DNA of 64,000 nt, from the NCBI GenBank assembly GCA_964035575.1, contig OZ037911.1:372001-436000 (forward strand), in the 5' to 3' direction. The DNA is from Rhynchopus sp. YZ270_cl-10. Lineage: Eukaryota > Euglenozoa > Diplonemea > Diplonemida > Diplonemidae. This document shows, piece by piece, positions 54,076-64,000 of the stretch (position 1 is the first letter of the stretch; every line of letters begins with the position of its first letter). Below the pieces are notes generated by a model, which did no database searches, was not told where the DNA came from, and worked only from the letters and a program-made list of their open reading frames with translations. The position numbers were made by a program, and so were the translations under genes.

Positions 54076-54753
54076 ATTGTTTTCATATACTTTTTCTATT
54101 CTACTGAATAGAAGAATGGTATAATTTGGTGTGGCCCGACGACCCCCCAAAATAGCACAAAAAATAGCACAAAAATACGCACTTTATCACACTTTATCGC
54201 ACGCTTTTCGCACCCCCTTCAGCCAATAATAGGGTCTAATTGTACTCAAAGGTGGTACATAAAATACGCAAAAAAAAACAATATTTGGTAAGAATGCTCC
54301 TAAGGTTCTCGTTTCACCTCGTGGAAGGGGGGGAAAGGGAAAGAAAAAAATATGAAGATGGCGGGAGGGGGTGTTCTTGTATCGAAGTGGAAATACTTTG
54401 TTTTTGCTTAGCTTTTTTCAGAGATTGCTTTGGGGGGGAAATGTCAGGTGGGGATGGAGTGACCTTTTAAAAAAATATCTTTTCAAAGATGACAATATAC
54501 CCTACTTTTCCCTTGCCTCATCTCTCATCTCTCTCTCAAACGTTATCCTATTTTTTATTTTCGTTTTCTTAAAAAATTCTGCGCAAAAAAAAAAGCGCAT
54601 TTTTTCCCTCCCCACCACACTATCTGAGACTATCTTTCTCCGCTAAAATGCACAATTTCTCTTTGAAATACTCCATCTTCTCTTTTTTCTTCTCCTCCTT
54701 CTCCTACTCATCATCCAGTTTTTCTCTCTTTTCTTTTTTTGAAAAAAGGCTAT
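54076..54753. other. Spacer without recognised features
   Basis: AT-rich, with one degraded family A-like piece at 54282-54320 (GGTAAGAATGCTCCTAAGG). Confidence 0.55.
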
Positions 54754-57515
54754 TTATTCCTTCTGTGGTGTGTTGCATCTCTCGATAACTGCTTCGATTT
54801 GCTCGATTGCGAGGCGGCATTCTTCGACTTCTGCAATAGGCACCTTGCCGTAGAAGATGTTGAAGATCTTCTCTGCATGGGCATGCGCCTTCTTTGCTTC
54901 TTCGATACGCCCGCATTGCGCAGACAGACCACTGAGCTTCAGGTACTCATGCGCGGTCTCGATTTCATACTCACCATTCACATACGCAACAGACTCAGCC
55001 GACTGGCGGCAGTGGTTGAGCGCCTTCTCGTACTGTCCAAGCGTTGCATAGCACTCTGCAGCCGCGTCGTGTGTCTTCCCAATCACAAAGGAGCTCCTGT
55101 GCTTCCCAATAAAGATCTCGTTCAGAAGCTTGTCCAGCGACATTTCGAATGCAGGGATTGCCTGAGGGAGGGGGTCAGAGGAGGGAGTTTTTTTTTTTAT
55201 ATTCTGTTTGTAGCCAGAGGAACCCTCACTGAACCTAAGCCTCCCTTATCAAAAAAAAGGTTGAAATACAACCCTCTTCGTGAACAGTATACCCTTGGTA
55301 CAATGATTACCGGGGGGGGTGGACACTCAACCTTGCAGTCGTACATCCATTTTGTGGTTTACATCTAAAAAGGGGAGGGGAAAAAGGCCTTGTACATACA
55401 TCAGCATGCCGCTTGTTGCGCATCATGGTGCGCCCCTTCTGGTAGTAGGTGGAGGCCTGCACCATCAGCTCCTTCTTCTCCTCGGAGAGCTGTGTGTAGG
55501 GGTTTGAATAGGGTTTTACGAGAAAAGAAATGTTTATAAGATGAACCTAAACCTAAGCCTCTTGTGATTAGATTGGAAAAAAAAAGGGAAGAGAAAAAAG
55601 AGGAAGGTGTTGTAATGGGAGAGGTGCTGATGGGGAAAGATCAACCCTGAATTTTTTGGTTTTTTTTGTTTGAAAACTTGGTTGTATTAGTGTAGCCACC
55701 CGAGGATGAACTCCACTTTGTTTGTGTGCATACCGGCTCATCGACCTCCGTACTGCACGCCTCACAGAAACAAAGGAAGTTGTATTGGTTCTGCAGGGCT
55801 TCACGCCGGTTTTTGCTGGAGTGGATTTTGTTTTTGTGCGGTCCGTAGGAGATGGTGATGTCCTCTCCTGGGGAAATAAGCTTTGTTGCACGGAGGTGCA
55901 CTGTCCGGTGTGCAGTCGCGGGTGCACCAACGAAGTTGAGGAAGGCATTTGGCTGGCAGCTGTGGTTCACCATTGCAACGTGCGGGAAGAGCGCTGTTGC
56001 AACCTTCGTCTGTTCCACTGAGTGCATAATCGCTGCAACAGGGGTCTTATTCTCCACCGACCCAGCGTTTGCACCTACCTGAAGCAATTTGCTCACACCA
56101 ACCCCGTTTGTCACTATCTGCCGCATTGCTAGCTTCAATTCGTCTGCAGCCTCCCAAAGCTCGGGGATTGAAACAAAGTCTGACTCAGGCTGCGCATTGA
56201 GAGCTTCCCTGCTTTCTAATGCACCGTCCGTTGCGAGAGAGGCATCTAGCTTGTCAACACCTTCCTTCGCTCCCTTAGAGTAAAGAGAGACTGCGGCAAG
56301 CGCGCCGGCGTGGTATGCTAGACACGCAACGGCAGACTCGTTCCCGCCAATGGAGAGGGTCGGTTCGCTTTCATGGGTGAAGCCCTCGAGGTGTTCCACT
56401 AAAGTGCCTGTTGCCGCCTTGAGAAGCGCAGCGTTGTTTGGGTTTTCCCGAACATCTTTGTCAAGTTTAACCTGCCCAGCAGCGACAAATGCGTTCTTCA
56501 CCTTGACATCACCCCGACTCCTCACGACACGACGCATCGCTACCAAGCAATCCAACGGACACACCAAAAAGAAGGGATGCTTGTTTTCCAACTCCAAATA
56601 AGTGTCAAACGCGCCCTGCGCGCATGCTTCTGAGCAGTACAGCCCTCTACTACGGAAAGTCGCCTTTTTGGAGAGAAGGTGTCTGTGGGTGTAGAGGTTT
56701 GGGGTATGCTGCAAGCAGAAGTCACAATGCGTCAATAGATGCTCCGGACGGAGCCCCGCTGCAAAGGCAGATTCGGTGATAAGCACCTCCCCGGGCTCAA
56801 TGCTTTTGTTCGCAATGAGCTTCCTCCCTTTCTCCCAGCAGTACTGCAAATCCAGCTTTTTGTTGAGAAAGATCTCCTCGGTCTGCGCACCCACCGGCAA
56901 CCCTGCCAGGATCGCCTCCACCTTCTCGCACAATGCTGCGTTCTTTTCGTAGACCCCTTTTTCGGTTCCCTCGGGCGCCGCTTCTGAGTATTCGATGTCG
57001 TGAACGGCTTCGTCTACACCAATCTTTTGGAGTGCGTTTCCTCTGCGGTAATATGCCTTGAGGTAGGTAGGTGTGAGGTGCATGGAGGCGGTGGCATCGG
57101 CAATGCACTGTGGGTAGAGCTCCATGTGGAAGAGGCACGTGGCACGGTTGTTGAGAAGTGCGGAGATGACGGCGGGGTCGTCGAGGTCATGCAGGGCTCG
57201 TGTGTAGAGGAGGATCGCCTGCTCGTAGGACTTCTTCTTGAAGGCTTCGTTGCCCTGGCGTTTCCAGTTCTCCCCGCGTGTTGGGGTGACCAAGCCGCCC
57301 TCTCGTGCGCCCAGGATAAATTCGTCGAAGGCCTTCAACAGCTGGCTGTTCGTCTCGGTGATGGCAGCGTGCAGCTGTTCCACGGTCATCCCATGTGTGA
57401 ACGGCCCTGCTGCCGCCTCAATGAACTTCCCCATCTCGCTGTCGATCTGGTCATTGGTCTTTGACTGTCGCTTCCCGGTGGGGGGGTTCGCGGGGGATTC
57501 AAGTTTGGCCGCCAT
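54754..57515 (-). CDS. SMYD4-like TPR/SET/MYND methyltransferase
   Basis: Three exons: 57515-55734, 55489-55400 and 55161-54754, giving 759 residues. Donors are GTATGC and GTATGT, phase 0. Residues 80-190 are TPR-like (KRQGNEAFKKKSYEQAILLY). The SET domain (about 225-590) is split by a MYND zinc finger (HCDFCLQHTP, LYCSEAC) and keeps MVNHSCQPNAFLNF and GEDITISYG, with a post-SET CFCEAC. The last 135 residues are the helical C-terminal domain usual in SMYD proteins. The TPR in front of SET points to SMYD4 rather than SMYD1-3. By family it methylates lysine with S-adenosylmethionine. A pyrimidine tract ending CAG lies 15 bases before the ATG, suggesting a 5' UTR intron or trans-splice site. Introns carry D (55671) and A (55531), and C (55259). 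Confidence 0.9.
55259..55367 (+). repeat. Family C repeat, intron copy
   Basis: GGTTGAAATACAACCCTCTTCGTG, AACAGTATACCCTTGGTACAA, then GGTGGACACTCAACC and ATCCATTTTGTGGTTTAC; intron 2 of the SMYD4-like gene. Confidence 0.7.
55531..55571 (+). repeat. Family A repeat, intron copy
   Basis: TGTTTATAAGATGAACCTAAACC, TAAGCCTCTTGTGATTAG; intron 1 of the SMYD4-like gene. CCTAA is duplicated. Confidence 0.6.
55671..55719 (+). repeat. Family D repeat, intron copy
   Basis: GAAAACTTGGTTGTATTAGTG, TAGCCACCCGAGGATGAACT, CCACTTTG; begins 14 bp inside the donor of intron 1. Confidence 0.7.
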
Positions 57516-57590
57516 CTTATGGTTTGTTTCTGTGGAAAGGATGGAGAGAGAGAGAGAGAGAGTGGGGGAGAGCGGAGGGAGGGATAAAAA

Positions 57591-57700
57591 AAGCTGACCT
57601 GAAATGCAAAGCCCTCGTGAAACAGTGTACCTTACGTACAGTGTTTAGGGTGTATGGACACCCAATCATGCAGTCCTATCCAGTTCGTGGTTTACTTCTG
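57591..57700 (+). repeat. Family C repeat, full length
   Basis: GCTGACCTGAAATGCAAAGCC, CTCGTGAAACAGTGTACCTTA, GGACACCCAATCATGCAGTCC, CAGTTCGTGGTTTAC; just upstream of the SMYD4-like start. Confidence 0.75.
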
Positions 57701-58002
57701 AATAAAAAAATGTGGGGGAGAGGTGGGCATTGGTATTGGGTTATTGATTTTGCGTTCTGTTTTTTTAGTAGTTTTTATTTTTTTGACACATTTCGCTTTT
57801 TCATTTTTCTTTTTCTGTGCGGGTGTTTGCTTCACTTCTACACATAGAGACCCAATGATGCAGGTGTCTTTAGCAAACCACACATCTCCTTTCGTGTTGG
57901 CTTCCGTCGTAACAGGGGGACAGTTCCTTTCCCGTTCTTCATTTTTCTTTGAAGGAAACCAATGCAGTTGTTGTCGAGATGCGAAGTGCGCTGTGCAAAG
58001 AA

Positions 58003-58047
58003 AAGTTGACTTGAAATACAAAGCCCTCTCGTGAACAGTGTACCTAG
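58003..58047 (+). repeat. Family C repeat, 5' half
   Basis: GTTGACTTGAAATACAAAGCC, CTCTCGTGAACAGTGTACC; truncated before the GTACC hairpin completes. Confidence 0.7.
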
Positions 58048-58272
58048 AAAAAGACAGTCTTCACTACATCTTTTTTGCTATTTTCCGTTTTATTGTAAGA
58101 CTTTGAAAAGAAACCTCACAAGATGAATGTGTCCCATGCATCTTTTATTAAAAAAACTGACTTGCTTTAGTGCATTTTGTCAGCATATTCTGTCACCTTT
58201 CACTCACACTACTTGGAACCACCACTGGGGGTTCCTTACTACCAACTGTGCTTTGAAAAAAAAATGGGGGGA

Positions 58273-58325
58273 AAAGTTGAAAGTACAAAACGCCTCACCG
58301 TTCATCGGCGGACGCAGGCACTGCC
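58273..58325 (+). repeat. Family B repeat, CACC-loop variant
   Basis: AAGTTGAAAGTACAAAACGCC, TCACCGTTCATCGGCGGACGC, AGGCACTGCC. Confidence 0.65.
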
Positions 58326-58647
58326 AAAAAAAAAAAAAAGTCAAACCCAGAAAAACCAACACCTGCGAATAGAATGGTGTTTGTGTGCAGGCTAGTAATA
58401 CACAAACAAGGCTCTGTTCACAAATGTTGCTGACCTTTCGAGAGTCGTGGGTGTGGGGGGGGGGGGGGGGGGGAAGCGAGGGAGGGCATCTTCTGAGCTA
58501 CACCCCATATTTTGTTATGTTAAAAACACACATTGCAAAAGCAACGAGAGAGAAAAAGGGTGATAGTTCGCGTGGATGCCCCACGACGCTAAGTGCACAG
58601 CAAAAAAAAACCCCTCTGAGTTTGGTGTGCAGAGAAAAAAAAAATGA

Positions 58648-58684
58648 AGTTTATATAAGATGAACCTAAGTGCTTAGTCATCTT
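58648..58684 (+). repeat. Family A repeat, loop lost
   Basis: GTTTATATAAGATGAACCTAAG, TGCTTAGTCATCTT; the CCTCTCG loop is deleted but the stem halves remain. Confidence 0.6.
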
Positions 58685-58925
58685 CATCGTTATTGTAAAA
58701 AAAAGGGGGAGGTTTGGTGAACTGAAGTCTCTCGCTTTGCGCTTAGTCTTCTTGAACAATAAAAAAACAAAATTCATGAGCGCCGCCCGCTCCAACCCCC
58801 ATAACACATAAAATAAAACCACCGCAGATGACGTACATACGTATTCGCCTTATTATTAGAAAAAAATATCATCATCACCAATCACCAAGCACACGACTTC
58901 ACTTTTGAGGGGGGGAGAGGGGTGA

Positions 58926-58980
58926 CATATTCTGCCCGCAAAAAAGGGGGAATTTGAAGTACCCCCATATTAGTTATCAG
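58926..58980 (+). repeat. Family L repeat, diverged
   Basis: CATATTCTGCCCGCAAAAA, then CCCCCATATTAGTTATCAG; 15 bp from the NFX1-like stop codon. Confidence 0.5.
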
Positions 58981-58994
58981 ACAGCGCCCCCTTC

Positions 58995-61900
58995 TCATTT
59001 CTTCTTGTTCAGCGCGTCCCATCGGTTGCTTGCAAGCTTGACGTCGCGCTTGCTGAGGTCCACAGGGCGTGCAGTTCCTGTACCGGACTGGCCACCTGAG
59101 GCAGCGGAGGACTGCGACGACGACGATGCCATTGCAGCCCATGACCTGCCTGCAGGTGCAGATGAAGGCGCTGTAGCTGAGGAAGCACCCATAGTCCGTC
59201 TGTTCCCTCCGACCTGCACAATCTTCACACCCTGTAGAGAGAATAAAAAGCATGAAAATGTAAGACAAAATATGGCAAAATAAACCCTGGAATGACTGTC
59301 TCTCGTACACAGCTTCGCACAACGAAAATAATGGAAAGATCCGATTCCGTTGTGAGTAGCCATCTTGATTTCACAACCGCCATGATACAGCTTTCAGCAA
59401 GGGGTGTTCAAGTGAAATAAGGGGGGAAAGACATACCGCCTGAGGCCCGCCCATCGGTGCGTCCTGGAAGTTTGCGAGCAGGCAGAACCGCAGTGCGCAT
59501 TTGTCACGTGTGAGCTGCGACACACACACCTCCGCATCGCGTGTGTCCATGAACGACGCAATGAACTGTGCTCCGAGCTGTGTTGTGTGTGTGTGTGTGG
59601 GTTTTTTTCACTAAAAAAATCGCTAGAATAGACCACCCTCACCCACGCTTCAGGGATTCTTTTCCCAAAATCAATTCACACTTTTCTCGACAATCACCCC
59701 CCGAGACATCATGTACTCAAACATCACGACGATCAGGGCATAGGGAACCACTGATTGACAACCTGAAAGAGTGTCAGACAAACACATAAGACCATTAGGA
59801 ACTCTGTGGCCTTGCAACCTTCATCAGGGGAACAAAACCTCCCCAAAAAAAAGGGGGGGAATGAGGGACATACCCGCTTTTCGAACCCAACCCACCGCCC
59901 CATGTAGGGGCGGAGGGTCTTCTTCACCTGCGTTGCCTCCTCTGGCTTCAGATCGTAGAACACCACTGCGGACTCCGGGTGCGACGTGGCACGCGACTGT
60001 AGAAAAAAAAAGAAGAAACGTTTATAAGATGAAACATAAGCCTCTCGAGCTGCACCTTAAAAGAGGCGAATATCACAAAGACCAAACCCATGACATAAAA
60101 ATGTACAAAAGATAGAGAAACGGATATTTTTCTTTACCATCAAACTTCCTATCAAAAAAGAGAATAGGCTATAAGATGACTCTATCTCTCATTGTTTAGG
60201 TTACCTTAAAAACCCCGGGAAAAGTGCGGGAAAGTGCACCTTTTCCATGCAAATATAAAGTTGGGTGTGTTGGTGTCATACCTGCGCCAGCTCCAGGGGG
60301 TCTGCCATCCACTCAGAGAGAAGCGGTACCGGGCGTTTTGTGTGTGGTGTGCGTGTCAGCTGGCAGGACTTGTTCTCCTTGTCGAGGGAGATGACGTTGA
60401 TGAAGTAGTGTGCACCAAGCTCATGGACGATGCGACGTTTTTCGTCGTTCATGGGTGGGAGCATGAGGGTGTTGGTGTAGCCGTTGATCAGGTCTTGGAA
60501 TGAGCGTTCCACAACCTTCACGTGGGCAGGGCTCTTCTGCATCATGATCGCTGCCTCATGCGAGAACACCCACGACGTCAGTGGTGTCAGCGACCCCACC
60601 TGCTGGAACGCTGTTTGCGAATCACGCCCTTTGTCAATGCCAAGGGCTTCGCGCATCGAGTCGAGACGTACTTCATGCTTGCAGGAGTCGTCGCACGGCA
60701 CTGTGGGTGTGATCATCCCCATGCCACCCTTCTTTCCCGACAGCGCCTTCATCTGCGCATAGAACTTATGGCATAACGTCTCCTCCACCTTGCGCCCGCA
60801 GGTGCATTTGATCTTGACTTTCATGGTGCACTGCTGGGTGTGGCCTGCCTTAGCTTCGTGGCACGTCTTCTGACAGGGGTGCTCGCAGGGGAGCTTCTCT
60901 AGGCAGGTTCCACCGCAGGAGGCGGTGCCTTCGGTCTTGACTGGGCAGGTGCCTGCGTGGCACTTCTTGCGGCAGACGTGGCGCTTGCAGGCAAGGGTCT
61001 TGCCGCATTCGGAGGGGCAGGTGGGGTTTTGGACGTGGCATGGGACTACGACGGTGCTGTGGTCGCCTGCACAGCGCTTCTCCATGCGGGTTGCGCAGAG
61101 GGGGCAGTCGCCGTGGTGGCATTTGTGGAAAGCAGGGTCGTGTCCGCATGCAGGTACACGAGAGCAGCGTCTGTCGCAAGCAGGCGGCTCTGTCCCGCAA
61201 GGCTGCGGCGGGTCCAACGTCTCCGCACCGCAGTAACACGCCAGCTCCTCCACAACAATGTGCCTGCACGGCGCGCAGGCACCCACATGGCAGCGCTCCT
61301 CGCAGTTGTGGTTCCCGCAGTCCAGCTTCCGGCGGCACAGATCCGTGCACTGATGGGTCGTGCTCTTACAGCACACATCATTGCATTTATGCCGTCCACA
61401 CGTCTTCGCCGCACCACACCTCCGTGTACACTTTGGTGGCCACACCACCTTCGGACGGTCCCCATCGTCCTCTGTCGTAGCGCGTGGGCCGTCCTCCTCC
61501 TTGGGCACCTTGTGGCAGACAACGCGGAGGGTGCTTGATTTGCAGCCACACTGTACAGTGACCTGCGCTTTGCAGGGCCCGCATTCACCTTCGTGGCATT
61601 TGAGTTGGCAGCCGTGTTTTTCGCAGGATTCGTTCTTCCCGCACTGGGCCTGGCAGCATGGGATGGTGTCGGTGCAGGAGGTGCGCACCTTTTTGGTCAG
61701 AATGCTCATCGGCATTTTCCCACAGCAGCAGGTGTCGACCAGCTCGGGGGTGAGCGCGCATGGGGGACACTCGCCGCTGTGGCAACCTAGGGTGCATTTG
61801 TGCTTGCCGCAGTCCTTCATCTTGCCGCATTTATCGAAGCACCGGAACGTTGCAGCCACGCCGTCAACAATAGTGATCTCGGCCCCATCGCACAGCCGCT

Positions 61901-62873
61901 CCTCCTCCACAACCTTCCCACACTGACAGCGCTGTGGATACCGTTCTTCGCACGGCGTGCACTCCCCTAGATGGCACGGCAACGCGCAGGTATGTTGCCC
62001 GCAGTTCAACGGCTTGTCACAACGCTTTCCACAGGACCGCCCCGGGTCGGCCTCCCCGCACCGCAGCTGATATTTTTCTGTCCCGCAATGGCATGACTTC
62101 AACGGCGCCTTCTCCGAGCAAGGTGGGCAAGGCCCAGGATGGCATTGCTCTTTGCAGGGGTGTCTGCACCCTACACCGCGTGACTTATTGCATGTATCAC
62201 CGCAGGAGTGGGGCGTGCTGTATCCGTCATCCTGAGGGTCGCGCACCTTCCCGCAGAAGCAGAGGTATTGCCGAGGGGCGTGTTTGTGCTCTTCGGAGCA
62301 TTGTGGACAACGGAACCCACCGGTCCCGCTGCGGCCCCATTGTTTGGTGCAGGAGAGATGAAAAATTTTGTAGCATTTTCCGCAAGACCACGTGGCCTGG
62401 CGGGTTTTGATGCCACTAAAGCAGATAAGGCATTCATACGCTCCGCTGGTCAAGGCTTCGATCGCACCCTGAGCCAGCTCGGTGTGCTCTCCGCTCGGAG
62501 CAACCCTTCTCGGTGCGGCCTCTCTCTTCGGTGCGCGGGGTAGGTTTGCCCCGACCCCTCTGCTGTCGGCGGTGTCCTCGTCGTCGTCGTCGCTGTCCGC
62601 TGCGGCAGGTGGTGCGTCACCTCCCTTCTTCCCCTTGCGTGCACCCTTCTGCCCCTTCTTGCCCCCCTTCTTGTTTCCCTTCGTCTCAGAGGTTTGATTC
62701 CTATCAGCCCTCTCGCCATCCTGCGCCTCAGGACAGTTTCTCGCCATATGCCCTTCGCCGCCACATTTGAAGCAGGCTCCACTCGCCTTGCCTCCCTTCT
62801 TCCCGTTCTTTCCCCGCTTCCCACCCTTCCGTCCTCCACTGTCAGAAGCTACAGGAGGGTCATCTTCCGGCAT
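58995..62873 (-). CDS. NFX1-type zinc-finger protein with R3H domain
   Basis: Four exons: 62873-60282, 59996-59874, 59577-59437 and 59231-58995, all phase 0, with donors GTATGA, GTATGT and GTATGT, giving 1030 residues. The N-terminus is Lys/Gly-rich with a CCHC knuckle CFKCGGEGHMARNC at about 34-47. A RING/PHD-like finger begins CLICFSG near 148. Many NF-X1 fingers (patterns such as CGKHKCTLGCHSGEC) follow to about residue 730, then R3H (EKRRIVHELGAHYF) near 815. The three small exons encode an RRM-like stretch (AVVFYDLKPEEA, QFIASFMDTRDAE) and a Ser/Ala-rich tail. NFX1 proteins act as transcription or post-transcriptional regulators and may have ubiquitin ligase activity through RING. The CCHC knuckle is unusual for the family. 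A CTCAG lies about 12 bases before the ATG. Confidence 0.9.
60019..60059 (+). repeat. Family A repeat, intron copy
   Basis: CGTTTATAAGATGAAACATAAG, CCTCTCGAGCTGCACCTT; intron 1 of the NFX1-like gene. Confidence 0.6.
60168..60207 (+). repeat. Family A repeat, intron copy, diverged
   Basis: GGCTATAAGATGACTCTATC, TCTCATTGTTTAGGTTACCTT; second A copy in the same intron. Confidence 0.5.
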
Positions 62874-63086
62874 AAAAAAAGGCTGAGAAAAAAAAACTGT
62901 GTTTTTTTTGTGCTGCTTTGTTTCCTGCTAAGATTGAATTTTTTTTAGGGGGAGAGAGAGAGAGAGAGAGATGTGGGACATAAAAAAAAAGGGGGGGATA
63001 AGGGAGAAAATATACGTTGAAAAAAAAGAGGAAAATTTTTTTGCGGAACCCCCTATATATCACGTAAAGTTATCCATCAAGAAAAA

Positions 63087-63135
63087 AGTGAAGTTGATAG
63101 TGTAAACGCCTCTGGGACGCAGGCACTGACACTCT
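63087..63135 (+). repeat. Family B hairpin repeat
   Basis: GTGAAGTTGATAGTGTAAAC, GCCTCTGGGACGCAGGC, ACTGACACTC; one base from consensus. Confidence 0.75.
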
Positions 63136-63194
63136 TAGAAAAAAAGCCAACAATTACGAATCGATGAGAATTATCCCCCACACCCCATAGATGG

Positions 63195-63430
63195 TAGTCG
63201 GCCCGAGTCGGGCCGAGTTTTTGGAAAATCTGGGAGTCGGGCCGACTCGGGCCGACTTTTTTTTATTTTTTTTTTTTTTTCAAAAGTCGGGCCGACTCGG
63301 GCCGAGTCGAAAAAAAAAATTTTTAAAAAAAAAAAAGTCGGCCCGAGTCGAAAAAAAAACTCGGCCCGAGTCGGCCCGAGTCAGCCCGAGTCGGGCCGAG
63401 TCGGCCCGACTCGGGTCCCGTCGGCCCCCC
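63195..63430. repeat. TCGGCCCGAG / CTCGGGCCGA satellite
   Basis: The 10-bp unit TCGGCCCGAG and its complement alternate about 15 times, broken by A and T runs, so the tract can form many competing hairpins. Confidence 0.75.
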
Positions 63431-63469
63431 CACAGTAAAATCTTTTCCAAAAAAAAAAAAACCAAAAAA

Positions 63470-63960
63470 CACGGGTCGGGAAAGATCTTTTTTTTTTTTT
63501 TTTTTTTCGAGAAAAAAAATCCTCTTCTCCCGAAAAAAAAAAAAAAAAAAGATTTTTGGGAGAAAAAAAAAAAGAGAAAAGATTTGAAAATCCTGGAAAA
63601 ATCCTGGAAAAATCCTGGAAAAATCCATGAAATTTCATGAAAAATCTCGAGATCTTGAGAAATCTTTGAAAAAAAAAAAAAAGATTTTCAAAATCTTTTT
63701 TTTTTTTTTTTCCAAAAAGATTTTTCAAAATCCCAAAAATCTTTTTTATCTTTTTTTTGAGAAAAAAAAGATTTTCAAGATCTTTTTCATCTTTTTTTCT
63801 CTTTTTTTCCTTTTTTTTCCAGGATTTTTCAAAGATCTCAAAGATCTCGAGAGATCCTGAAAAAAAAAGACAAAAATCCTGAAAATCTTGATTTTTTTTT
63901 TTTTTCTCTCGAAAAAAGACAAAAAAAGACAAAAGATCTTTCCTAACCCGTGAAAAAAAA
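63470..63960. repeat. Low-complexity A/T and AGATCTT-rich tract
   Basis: Contains AAAAATCCTGG tandem copies near 63590-63625 and many GATCTT/AAGATC pieces in A or T runs. Open frames here are artefacts. Confidence 0.65.
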
Positions 63961-64000
63961 ACAAAACAAAAAAAAAAAAACCCAAAAAAAAAAAACCAAA

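Larger units (their letters stand above)
57516..58994. other. Spacer with family C, B, A and L repeats
   Basis: C at 57591 and 58003, A-like at about 58110, B at 58273, a 17-base G run near 58458-58474, A at 58648, a degraded A at 58725, L at 58926. No gene is seen. Confidence 0.65.
62874..64000. other. Spacer with family B and simple repeats
   Basis: GA run at 62953-62972, family B at 63087, then a TCGGCCCGAG satellite and purine/pyrimidine runs to the window end. No gene is seen. Confidence 0.65.

Noticed and set aside
59690-59755. Possible extra NFX1 exon reading QSVVPYALIVVMFEYMMSRG
   Set aside because: It has an acceptor-like CAG but its frame does not match the phase of the flanking exons, while exons 2 and 3 join in frame without it.
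7729-60207. Dispersed repeats as a CRISPR array
   Set aside because: Copies are kilobases apart, diverged and mixed with introns in a eukaryotic gene region. There are no regular spacers and no cas genes.
7729-60207. Family A or B as hammerhead ribozymes or C/D snoRNAs
   Set aside because: I looked for the CUGAUGA and GAAA core and for paired C and D boxes. GATGAT and CTGA occur, but not in the required arrangement.
2388-62873. Assignment to kinetoplastids from one-strand gene order
   Set aside because: Kinetoplastids have almost no cis-spliced introns, whereas 26 were inferred here. The window alone does not settle the lineage.

Overview
This window looks like nuclear DNA from an intron-bearing, probably flagellated protist. 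I cannot name the species. TAA, TAG and TGA all end genes here, so the code looks standard. Coding exons are GC-rich with mostly C/G third positions. Spacers and introns are AT-rich and full of A/T runs and short repeats. I joined 26 introns by reading frame and splice sites. 23 have a GTATGN donor, two have GTATAC and one has GTTTGT; all end in YAG.

Every host gene with a complete model is on the minus strand; the only confident plus-strand coding region is a transposase. From high to low coordinate (direction of transcription): an NFX1-type zinc-finger/R3H protein (62873-58995), a SMYD4-like TPR/SET/MYND methyltransferase (57515-54754), a helical organellar-type protein (54075-52900), an ERK7/MAPK15-type kinase (52417-50064), a His-rich protein (45085-43344), a membrane-anchored coiled coil (40576-39398), a DEDDh exonuclease with a KH domain (38424-37198), a PPR-like protein (36377-35076), a CDT1-like protein (34570-32115), a 1303-residue WD40/helical-repeat/basic/PDZ protein (31272-23559), a 542-residue coiled coil (21419-19515), 6-phosphogluconate dehydrogenase (18090-15975), a four-helix membrane protein (11768-11009), a trichoplein-like coiled coil (9947-7798) and a CNBD/PDZ potassium channel (5159-2388). 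MAPK15, the channel and the coiled coils suit a cell with flagella, but that is inference.

Mobile DNA is prominent. Intron 4 of the WD40/PDZ gene holds a 2.5 kb piggyBac-type element with TTAA duplications and a transposase missing its middle. A 916 bp hAT-like non-autonomous element with an 8-bp target duplication is nested inside it. A 1.9 kb element with 30-bp terminal inverted repeats lies at 13181-15068, and fold-back inverted repeats lie at 118-257 and 6430-7680.

The most unusual signal is a set of at least eight families of 40-110 bp dispersed repeats (A, B, C, D, E, H, K, L below). They sit in spacers and introns, usually beside A or T tracts, and several form hairpins. Every copy I noticed has the same orientation, antisense to the genes. 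Some A copies sit next to duplicated gene 3' ends. This set is the best candidate for something undescribed.
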